A DNA stretch of 64,000 bases from Janthinobacterium aquaticum (GTDB lineage: Bacteria; Pseudomonadota; Gammaproteobacteria; Burkholderiales; Burkholderiaceae_D), in the NCBI RefSeq assembly GCF_009208565.1, contig NZ_WFLK01000002.1, positions 434,001-498,000 on the forward strand, in the 5' to 3' direction. A program made the position numbers and the translations under genes. Positions 47,911 to 55,800 of the stretch are shown piece after piece; the first letter of the stretch is position 1, and each line of letters starts with the position of its first letter. The notes beneath the pieces are model-generated. The model was not told where the DNA came from. It was given only the letters and a program-made list of their open reading frames with translations, and made no database searches.

Positions 47911-48363
47911 ATGGTAAAAATTATGACACTTCCAGATTTATGGGAAAATTTTTTAAGAATTCTACCTTTGAAGGTGGTGGAGGTGTCGCCATATTTTGGA
48001 ACCTTTGTATTAATTAAGGTTGTGATGTCGGATGGGCAGAATATAAATATTCGTGCATTAATGTGTGATTGGAAATTGAAAAAAAACAATAAAGTACTAG
48101 CATCTTCCGGCGACGAGGTCGGGAAATTCAAGCAGGATTTTCATTCACTTGTTGGGGGGTGTCTAATTAATATTGTTAAGCATGAAGGAGAATGCTTGGA
48201 ACTAATTTTTGACGCAGGAAAATCATTTGTTCTGAATGAAAATTTGGAGCAATATGAAAAAGATGATGAGCTAATAACAATTTATGTGCAGGGTCAGTAT
48301 GAAATTCGGTACACTCCGAGCAAAGGATTTCAGAAAGAGTTTGACCAGCCTACGCTTCATTAG
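47911..48363 (+). CDS. putative Rhs immunity protein
   Basis: Protein of 150 residues with no signal peptide or membrane segment, rich in Lys/Glu/Asn and encoded by AT-rich DNA like the toxin tip just upstream. It starts 15 bases after the end of the rhs toxin frame on the same strand, where a cognate immunity gene is expected. The second half (ELIFDAGKSFVLNENLEQYEKDDELITIYVQGQYEIRY) looks like a small beta-rich domain. I do not recognise a named family with certainty; the immunity role is inferred from position. ATG 47923 is an alternative start. Confidence 0.6.
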   Translation: MVKIMTLPDLWENFLRILPLKVVEVSPYFGTFVLIKVVMSDGQNINIRALMCDWKLKKNNKVLASSGDEVGKFKQDFHSLVGGCLINIVKHEGECLELIFDAGKSFVLNENLEQYEKDDELITIYVQGQYEIRYTPSKGFQKEFDQPTLH

Positions 48364-48655
48364 GGGACCTCGAAAAACCGGTCCGGCCGTGACATTATGG
48401 CAGCGCGCCAACCTTGACGACTCTGCCATGATGAAACCCAACCTTTTCGCTGCTCAGGAGCGCGAAGTCAAGCTGACGAAGCTGGGCGATGCGCTGCAAG
48501 TGCTGGAGCGGCATGTCGACTTCGTGGCGCTGGCCGATGCGGTCGATACCGCGGTACCACGGCTAGGTCGGGAACGCGGCGGCCGTCCGCCGTTCCCGAC
48601 CTAAGTGATGGTACGGATCCTGTTGATCCAGCAGCTGTTTAACCTCTCTGACGAA
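48362..48655 (+). mobile_element. IS5 family element fragment (5' end, with nonsense codon)
   Basis: AGGGGACCTCGAAAAACC at about 48362 resembles an IS5-group terminal repeat. From ATG 48428 the frame reads MMKPNLFAAQEREVKLTKLGD and HVDFVALADAVDTAVPRLG, then GRPPFPT, a TAA (48602-48604), and continues in the same frame as VMVRILLIQQLFNLSDEP. In intact relatives the stop is a Glu codon (PTEVMV). After about 48653 the match ends abruptly and an IS110 fragment follows in the opposite orientation. Non-functional remnant. Confidence 0.8.
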
Positions 48656-48885
48656 CCGTGTCCAAGTTCCTCAGCCCTGCGTGCCCAGTGCTGCGAGCCG
48701 CCGCACGCCTCCATTCATACCAGACAGGATGCACGATTGGCAAACCAGTCCAGAAACTGGGCGCGCTTGAGCTGCCTACTGATCACTTCGCCAGTCTCCT
48801 GCTCCACGGTATACACTTGGAATACGCTTTTGGCCGTATCGACACCGACCACGGTTTTGCGAGTAGCATTCATGATATGGACCCT
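48656..48885 (-). mobile_element. IS110 family transposase fragment (N-terminal, with nonsense codon)
   Basis: On the minus strand an ATG near 48871 begins MNATRKTVVGVDTAKSVFQVY, then QETGEVISRQLKRAQFLDWFANRASCLV, the DEDD-type N-terminus of IS110 transposases with its first catalytic Asp in GVDTAK. A TGA replaces the expected Gly codon (CLVGMEACGGSQHWAR), and the frame continues for about 20 residues before the junction with the IS5 fragment. The rest of the transposase is absent. Confidence 0.8.
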
Positions 48886-49134
48886 CCGGTTAGCCTCGAA
48901 AGTTCTTGAGACTTTCACTTTAGGCGATTTTTACGCCCTTGGCCCGTGAGGGCACACCTTCCGCTCACCCCTTCACACGTGCTTTGTTATTGAGTATGCC
49001 GCTGGCACAGGTAGGAGGCGTCCATTTCATTCCCTAAAGTCTGCGTCTTAATGATGGTATTTTCGATGGTATTGACGATTGATAGCACAGAAAATCCAAT
49101 AAAAATCAGTCACTTGCCGTTCTCATTGATAATC
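48886..49134. other. non-coding remainder of the guaA-associated island
   Basis: About 250 bases between the IS110 fragment and the right repeat. The first part probably includes the left end of the IS110 element. No gene, RNA or further transposase fragment was recognised. An integrase gene, expected for an element using an attachment site, is absent. Confidence 0.4.
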
Positions 49135-49147
49135 GAGTGGGAATGAT
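49135..49147 (+). repeat. candidate attachment site (right copy)
   Basis: GAGTGGGAATGAT, identical to 44409-44421 at the guaA stop codon. In the guaA frame it would read IEWE followed by a stop, as in true GuaA, but the preceding codons do not match guaA. So only the end of the gene is duplicated, as produced by site-specific integration. Confidence 0.65.
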
Positions 49148-49186
49148 GAGCTCGCTTTGGCTAATTGATTTTAAAGTAAAAACACA

Positions 49187-49230
49187 TCGCCGTTGATTAT
49201 TCCAAAAGAATGATCAACGGCGCTTTTTTA
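49187..49230 (+). terminator. orphan strong terminator, probably the ancestral guaA terminator
   Basis: CGCCGTTGAT (49188-49197) pairs with ATCAACGGCG (49213-49222), with an inner ATTC/GAAT extension, followed by six T residues. No plus-strand gene ends nearby. Its distance from the right copy of the guaA-end repeat (about 40-50 bases) is what a guaA terminator would have if the intervening 4.7 kb were removed. Confidence 0.85.
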
Positions 49231-49358
49231 ACGCCTGCGTTTGATAGGCGCGCGGAAAATTCTTGCACTGGCGCCTGCATCGTGCGCCGCCTGTTGTCGT
49301 GGTGGATTGCGTTAGCCTGGCTGCCGCGAGGATCTTCATCAACAGGGTAGTGGTCCGC

Positions 49359-49790
49359 TTATTTCTCGCTTCCAGATTCGGCGCAAGCCCGGGTTGGTGT
49401 GTGCATGGCGTCGAGGCCTAGTTGCACAAGATCCAGCAGCGCTATGTCGACGCTGCTGCCATTTTTCGTCGCCAGGCGTTTCACTGCGTCGGCAAGTGTT
49501 GGGGAAAGTTCCAGACCATTCACGATCAGTCCTCCCAAGACAGGCACTGGCAGGACGATTTGCCTCTCTCTGGCCATGGGCAGGGTGCCGTGTACAAGCC
49601 AGGCGGTGCCGACGCCGAGGGCGGCGGCAATCTTGTTTGCCGCTTCCATGGGAAGCTTGGCTTTGCCTGATTCATAACGATACAGCTGCGTGGGATTGAT
49701 GCCCGCCAGTTCGGCCAGCATGACCTGTGAGAGCCGAAGATCCTCGCGGCAGCTTTTAAGCCGCTCAGAAACATGGGTGTTGCCGGACAT
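49359..49790 (-). CDS. XRE family helix-turn-helix regulator
   Basis: Protein of 143 residues with an N-terminal Cro/C1-type helix-turn-helix domain (about 8-65): LKSCREDLRLSQVMLAELAGINPTQLYRYESGKAKLPMEAANKIAAALGV. The C-terminal half (LSPTLADAVKRLATKNGSSVDIALLDLVQLGLDAM) is an uncharacterised helical region. AAAGG lies upstream of ATG 49790. It stands alone just outside the presumed island; no toxin or phage partner is adjacent, so its target is unknown. Confidence 0.85.
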   Translation of the reverse strand: MSGNTHVSERLKSCREDLRLSQVMLAELAGINPTQLYRYESGKAKLPMEAANKIAAALGVGTAWLVHGTLPMARERQIVLPVPVLGGLIVNGLELSPTLADAVKRLATKNGSSVDIALLDLVQLGLDAMHTPTRACAESGSEK

Positions 49791-50128
49791 ACATATCGCC
49801 TTTCAATATATAACGTTGATCAATGCGCTATTTTGCAATCCCATTTGAATCCGTCTAATAGCTGCCGGTGCGCCTTACTCTCGGTAAGCCTGCTTTGATG
49901 CTTGGGGATGATTGACGTTGGGCGCCGATCATCTTGCACGATTTTTTGGTTGAAGCCAAGGTTGAGCAGGCAAATTCTAAACTGGCCAATACTGGTCAAT
50001 ACCGCGTCGTCTGAATCCGCTGCGTGGTCTGAGTGAGCTCTGCCGCAGTTCGCATAGTCACAGCTTGTCGAAGCCAAGGTATTAAGGTTGCTGGTTCTGC
50101 TATTTCTCTGTAATCTGCGCAAGACTGC
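49791..50128. other. intergenic region between XRE gene and tRNA-like gene
   Basis: About 340 bases. The part next to 49790 must hold the promoter of the divergently read XRE gene (TATATATT-rich near 49808-49815). A minus-strand open frame spans this region and runs into the tRNA-like gene, but it has no family similarity and is best seen as spurious. Confidence 0.4.
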
Positions 50129-50200
50129 TTCGGGGTAGTTCAGTGGGAGAACTCTCGGCTCCGGACCTAGATGGCGCTGGTTCGATTCCAGCCCCCGAAC
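50129..50200 (+). tRNA. tRNA-like gene, anticodon CCG (Arg), no encoded CCA
   Basis: The 72 bases fold as a full cloverleaf. The acceptor stem TTCGGGG/CCCCGAA (50129-50135, 50193-50199) has seven pairs, and the D stem GTTC/GAAC has a 7-base loop. The anticodon stem CTCGG/CCTAG has one mismatch, with loop CTCCGGA (anticodon CCG at 50161-50163). The variable loop has five bases, and a perfect T stem GCTGG/CCAGC carries loop TTCGATT. Discriminator is C and the next bases are CCT, so CCA is not encoded. Starting with U, the stem mismatch and the missing CCA suggest either an acquired or a decaying tRNA. Confidence 0.6.
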
Positions 50201-50587
50201 CCTAGTGAAGCATCGCGTCAAATGGTGTTTTATTTGTCCATGCGGCCAGAAGCGGAGATGGCATCAACGTTGGACTGGATGGAGCAGTATTTTGAAAAGC
50301 AACCGGCGCCATTCTAATTACGCTTCCGTGCTGTATTTGATGGGCTTAAAGCCTGCGCGCAGGGAACGCCTCAAAACCTCCAACCGCATGAGCGAGGCGG
50401 GCCGTTCCTTGGCTGGTCTGATAAATCACACTGGCTTTTGGGGTAAGGCTGGCACTTACAATTGTGTCGCATCAACAGGGAGTTCAGGCATGGAGTGCCT
50501 GTAAAATTCCAAGTATGGTATTTTCATGGCGACATGAATTACAGTATCCCCAGCCCGCTTCTCGCGGGCTTGTTTGTGTTGTAAAGG
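50201..50587. other. intergenic region with possible gene remnant
   Basis: About 390 bases. A 25-codon open stretch (50240-50317) reading MRPEAEMASTLDWMEQYFEKQ looks like the tail of a lost gene, but I cannot assign a family. A longer plus-strand frame (50205-50504) has no ribosome-binding site or recognisable motif. A GC-rich hairpin ends the region. Confidence 0.35.
50552..50575. terminator. hairpin near the end of the ABC transporter gene
   Basis: AGCCCGC (50552-50558) pairs with GCGGGCT (50564-50570), followed by TGTTTGTGTT. The weak T tract makes it a moderate terminator; its mirror could serve the minus-strand transporter gene. Confidence 0.5.
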
Positions 50588-52318
50588 TCAGGAAGGTTGC
50601 GCTACCGGCGCAGTGCCAGGCACCAGCTCGATAATGTCGTCGTGGTAGTCGGCCACGGCCGTGCGGTGCGCCACGCTGATAATGGCGCTGTCGGGCAGTT
50701 CTTCAATCAACGCCTGGTACAGTCTGGCTTCGGTGGCCGGGTCGAGCGCGCTCGTCGCTTCGTCGAGGAACACGAAGTCGGGGCGTTGCAGCAGCACCCT
50801 GGCGAAGGCAACGCGCTGCTGTTCGCCGCCGGACAGCAGTTGCTGCCAGTTGTCGCGGGTAGTGAGCGACGTGATCCGGCTTCCCAGGCCGCAGACCTCA
50901 AGCACGCGCCGGCAGGTGGCGTCGTCGAACTGGTCGGGCATAAGCGGGTAGCACATGGCGGCCTTGAAGGTGCCGCTTGGCAGGTAGCTGCGCTGCGGCA
51001 AAAACATGATGCGCGCCTTGGCCGGCAGCGTCACGGTACCAGCGCCATGCAGCCACAAGCCGGCCAGCGTACGCAGCAGGGTGCTCTTGCCGGTACCCGA
51101 CGGACCGCGCACCAGTGTCCGGCTGCCTGCCGCCAGTTGCAGTGGCGGCACATCGGCCAGCAAGTCGCCCTCCGGGGTGCGCAGGGCAAGCACGCTGCTG
51201 TGGATGGCGTTTTGGCTGGCGCGCTTCACGCTAAAGCCGTTTGGCCGGGCATGCGCCTTGTTGATGGCCCAGGAAAAATCGCGCAGCCGGTTTGCCAGTG
51301 CCAGCCACATCGCAAAGCTCTTGTACGACTCCTGGAAGTACCCCAGCGATGCACTGAGCTGGCCGAAGGCGCCGACCGCCTGCGTCACGCCGCCCATGGT
51401 AATTTCGCCGGCGAAATAGCGCGGCAGGGCGGTCAGCGTCGGCAGCACGGCAAACAGATGGCCGTAGACCGTTCTGGTCATCTCGAGCTTTGCGTTGCGC
51501 ACCACCGTGGTCAGGACGTTGTCGCGGATTTTCGCGAAGCGGCGGCGCAAGCGCTGCAATTCGTTGGCGGCGCCGCCATAAAACGCGATCTGCACGGCGT
51601 TTTCTCGCACCTGCATGGCACCATACCGGTAGTCGGCCTCCACCGTCTGCCTTTTCATGCCCAGCCCGATCAGGTGCTTGCCGACCCAATGGACCAGCAG
51701 CAGATACGCCAGATTGTAGATCAGCGCGACGTAGACCATATAGCCGGCGATGTGCAAACTCGCGTCCCCGATGGGGATGGTCAGGGTGCCGGACAGCGAC
51801 CACAGGACGGCCGTGAAGGCCACAATATTGACCATCACGTTAATCATGTTGGAAATGTTGACCACGCTGCTGTTGGCAAACAGTCTGACGTCTTCGGCGA
51901 TATGCTGGTCGGCATTCGAGAGCGCACCATCGGGATCCAGGTCGTAATAGGCATGCGAGCTGAACCACTGTTCCAGGTAGTGGTTGCTCAGCCATGTGCG
52001 CCAGTCCAGGTCGATCAGGTCAATGATGGCGGTGCGAACCACGCCGAGCGCGCCGACCAGCAGACCGACGCCGATGGTCATCCAGACCACTTTTTTCAGC
52101 ACCTCCCAATTGCGAGCCAGTAGTGCGTCGGTCAGCTCGCCGGTCAGCTCATTGGCCCGAACATACAGCCAGGCGGAGCCGAGCGTGATGGCCAGCCACA
52201 GCAGCACCAGCAGCCAGGCGCGCCAGCGCCGGCGCGTGCACCAGTAAGGCGCGAATAGATGCAGCAGGCCAGGGCGGCCAGCTGCGTGGATCGGGGCAGG
52301 ACCAGTCGCGTCTCTCAT
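50588..52318 (-). CDS. SbmA/BacA-YddA-like ABC transporter, fused permease-ATPase
   Basis: Protein of 576 residues from ATG 52318; a GTG nine codons upstream is possible. The N-terminal half has about six membrane segments of the SbmA/BacA type, with WRTWLSNHYLEQWFSSHAYYDL and VEADYRYGAMQVRENAVQIAFYGG as hallmarks. The C-terminal ATPase has Walker A GPSGTGKSTLLR, signature LSGGEQQRVAFARVLLQRPD and Walker B FVFLDEATSALDP. Relatives move peptides or very-long-chain lipids across the inner membrane; SbmA itself lacks the ATPase, YddA has it. Substrate is unknown and no accessory gene adjoins. Confidence 0.9.
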   Translation of the reverse strand: MRDATGPAPIHAAGRPGLLHLFAPYWCTRRRWRAWLLVLLWLAITLGSAWLYVRANELTGELTDALLARNWEVLKKVVWMTIGVGLLVGALGVVRTAIIDLIDLDWRTWLSNHYLEQWFSSHAYYDLDPDGALSNADQHIAEDVRLFANSSVVNISNMINVMVNIVAFTAVLWSLSGTLTIPIGDASLHIAGYMVYVALIYNLAYLLLVHWVGKHLIGLGMKRQTVEADYRYGAMQVRENAVQIAFYGGAANELQRLRRRFAKIRDNVLTTVVRNAKLEMTRTVYGHLFAVLPTLTALPRYFAGEITMGGVTQAVGAFGQLSASLGYFQESYKSFAMWLALANRLRDFSWAINKAHARPNGFSVKRASQNAIHSSVLALRTPEGDLLADVPPLQLAAGSRTLVRGPSGTGKSTLLRTLAGLWLHGAGTVTLPAKARIMFLPQRSYLPSGTFKAAMCYPLMPDQFDDATCRRVLEVCGLGSRITSLTTRDNWQQLLSGGEQQRVAFARVLLQRPDFVFLDEATSALDPATEARLYQALIEELPDSAIISVAHRTAVADYHDDIIELVPGTAPVAQPS

Positions 52319-52800
52319 GATCGGCGTGTTTGACAGGTGCCGCACGGCATCGGTTGGCGTGCCGCTCCACGGTCAAGTTCGATGCGGCATGCCAGTGCGT
52401 GCAGCAAGTTGAAAAGGAATAAGGATGCCATAAGATGCGCCTGTAAAAAGTGATCTGGGTGCATGAATGATGGGCTGCTGCACTGCATCATAGCGTCAAT
52501 GTGGAAATGTTTGTAAAGCAACAGTACCACGGTGCGCGGCGACACAGTGCCCAGGTGGTATCAGCGTTCCCAACGCAACGATGCGGCTAAGCGGTGCAGC
52601 ATCGGCTTGTTTATGTTATGGCAATGCGATATTCTCTAGTGATCGAGATCTGGGGCATGCCGTTCGACAAACCAAGGCAGAATTGGCAAGCCCACTCTTG
52701 GCGCCTCGACTGCCAGCAGCACGATGACATGCTTGAACGGCTTGCCGTTGATCATGTGGCACGCCAACCTTGTCAGAAAACTCAATTGACCAGCACTTCC
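52319..52800. other. intergenic region between ABC transporter and helicase fusion gene
   Basis: About 480 bases with no gene I can support. The part next to 52318 should hold the promoter of the minus-strand transporter. A plus-strand frame at 52594-52890 overlaps the 3' end of the helicase gene and has no ribosome-binding site or family similarity. A 40-codon open stretch on the minus strand (about 52640-52760) was noted but not recognised. Confidence 0.35.
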
Positions 52801-55800
52801 TCAGGTGGATGGTTTCTTGTTTACTTCGGCGACAACTTCGATGAGTGGTGCTTCCCAGTGATCGACCTGAAGGGAAGTCAAATATTCTGAAGACGTCTGG
52901 GATCGCGTTCGCACCATGATGGCCACTACCGAAGCCGTTCCTTGTTGAAGGTGGCTTTCTTCCATTTTTGTAGCTAATTTCGCAACGATCTCACCGGAAT
53001 CTGAATGAAAAAAACGGCCTCTTATTTCAATGGCATCGCCGGTGCTGAGGGCGGCGATGGCATTGTGAATGGGTTGGGATCGTGCCTTGCGTCCGGCAAA
53101 TCCAATGTCCATATTGCTGGGTCCCAGCATGATGTAGCGGCGTTCGAGATCCGGTCGATACTGCGGTCGCACGTCTGGCAACTGGTCGAGGACGCCGTCG
53201 ACGGTACCGAGATCCACAAGATAGGGGTTGCGCCCGCCTTCTGCGCGCATCAAGGTTAACGATAGCCGGGCGCGCGTCATCGCCACGTAAAAGAGTCGCT
53301 GTTCATCTTCCTCGTCCCAACGCCAGTCGGCGCAGTCCATCACGATGATATGGTCGAACTCCAGGCCCTTGGCGGCGTGCGCAGTCATAAGCTTGATGGC
53401 ACTGTTACGACCATTCCGGCGCATCTCGCTCGCAGCTTCGTAGAACAGCTCCAATGCTTCAGCGGCAGGAACAATATCAGCCTGGAGCATGGAAGCGACC
53501 TCATCGACGATATCCATGAGGTCGTGCAGCGCGGTGTTTCTGGGTTGTGCGCGCTGCAGATAAGCCAGCGATCTGCGAAGGGCGCCCAAGCGGACCATAC
53601 GCAATTGCCGCCGCCTCAGTGCATTGGACAAGGCCCAGCCTTCGCGCGTGCTCATCAGCGCGATCTGTCCCTTGGCCGCCTCCGGTCCGGTGATCTCACA
53701 TGGCAAGCCTTCGATATCGCAGATGGCCCGCATCTTTTCCAGGGGCGCATGCGTACGGCAGAGCACTGCGATTTCTGACAGCCTGACCGTCGGATCGATG
53801 CGTCGGATACGCTCGATTTCCGCGTAAACCAGCTGGACCTGGAGGTTTGCGCCGGGAGGGCAGGTGATCAACCGTACCGCACCGCGACTTTCCTTGTCGA
53901 GCGCAGCCCAGTGTCCGCCTCGCGGGGCATCCTTGCGTTGGGCGTTGATCCGAATCGGATGGTCAACTTTCATGCGCTCAACGCCACGCTGGATCACATG
54001 GTTGGCTGCAGAGATGATGTTCTGGGTTGAACGGAAGTTCTCGACAAGGTAGGTGAGTTCTCCCTCGTAGTCGGCCTGGAAACGTCGAATGAATTCGATG
54101 TTCGCGCCTTTGAAGGAGTAGATGTTTTGGTCATCATCGCCTACGGCCATGATGCTCAGCTTGGTATCGGACTCCGAACGTCGCCGGCCGGCGAGGGCGC
54201 TGACCAAGGCGTATTGTTGCTCGTCAATGTCCTGGTACTCGTCAACGAAGATGTATTCGTAGCCCTGCAGAAGGCGATCACGGACCTCGTCCGCATCGAT
54301 GAGTGCCGAGCTCTTGCCTTCGAGCAGGTCGACGGCGTCCTGGAGCATCTGTTTGAAGTCGACCTTGCTGGATGTGCGGTCGGCACCTGCCAGACTGGTT
54401 CCGGTCAAGCGCAGCGCCATGGCATGGTAGGTCATGACCAGCACACCGCGCGCATCGTCTCCGGCCAGCGTCAGCAGCCGGCGGCGCAGCTCGATGGCAG
54501 CCCCCCGGTTGTAGGCCAGGGCGATGATGCGTCCGGGACTCACGCGCTGTACCCGTAACAGGTAGGCAATGCGGTGCACGATTACCCGTGTCTTGCCGGA
54601 ACCAGGGCCGGCCAGCACCAAATGATTGCCCGTACGCGGTTGTGTGACAAGCGCCTGCTGCACCGGGTGCTGCAAGTCATCAACAATACGCTGGTACGAC
54701 TCGTCGGTGGTTTTTCGCTCCAGCAAATCCGTGCGGCCGCGGAAGAATTCTTTGATGAATTGCTTGTGGGGCAATGTGAAGTACGCTTTGACCAGGACAG
54801 ACGCCTTGCCCAGATCTTCCATGCCCAGCTTTGCGTACTCGTGCATGACGTGCGTCTGCAGCGTCCGTTCCTTGTAGAACTCCTCCAACGGTGCGAACGA
54901 GGCTTGGTTGAATCGCCTCGATGTGTCTTCTTCCATCTGAATCGTCATCGCAGAGCGGAAGACCGACCGGCCTTTATCGAGCTCGAGGACCCGGGTCTGA
55001 TGAAGATAGAGCAGCGCATTTTCCAGCGCCACGTCGGGTTCGCGCAGCTGGGTCTTCAGGAACAGGTCGTCGTCCAGCGCATCAATCAGTGCCTGGGCCT
55101 TGCATTCCACCATGCATGCGCCTTTGACGCCGTCCGGGACCTCTGCAAGTAGGCGCGTGAGCGTGACCTGGGCCACCTGGCGGCGCAGTTCGCAGATCCT
55201 GCGAATCTGGGACCAGGGGCGCCGCAAGGTCACGCGCAGCGTGTCATCGCCCAGCGATTGCAGCTCGATCATGCTGCGCTTGTCGTTGCCGGAGCCGAAT
55301 CCGTCGGCCATGGATCGCAAGCAGGCGCGGACCTGCGTGGGGTCGAGTTGCCCCTTCTCATCGTTGAGATGCAGACGATTGCGCAGTTCAGTGCAAACGG
55401 CCCGGAGATTGAGGTGTTGTTGCGCGTCGCTCTGATCAGCGTCCGGCGCGTTCTCCGCCATGAACTCGACAAGTTCTTTTTCCATGGCGCTCAGATACTC
55501 CAGGCGGGAAATTGACGCACCCCTGACGCCTCGCATCAGGCGCACCGTCAGTCCGAGGTCATTGACCAGGATGCCCAGCTTGGTCAACTGGTGGACGATG
55601 CGGAAGCATTCCTCCGGCCTGATGCCTGCGTCGAGCATCAGTTCGTCGGTGCTTAGTCCCTCGGGAGTGTCTGAACGGAACAGGGCGGTCGCGACGGCAA
55701 GGAATTTTTGCTGCACGCTGGCCGTGAAATTTGCCTTGTCGATACGCTCTTTGGCTTCTTGCAGTGAGGCTACCCGAAGACTCGCTGCGAAGACTTTCGT

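Noticed and set aside
49820-50221. Minus-strand open frame of 133 codons across the tRNA-like gene
   Set aside because: Its N-terminal part is the translated complement of the tRNA cloverleaf, a frequent source of spurious proteins.
50205-50504. Plus-strand frame of 99 codons after the tRNA-like gene
   Set aside because: No ribosome-binding site, no motif and irregular composition; kept only as an intergenic note.
52594-52890. Plus-strand frame of 98 codons overlapping the end of the helicase gene
   Set aside because: No ribosome-binding site, overlap with a certain gene and no recognisable family.
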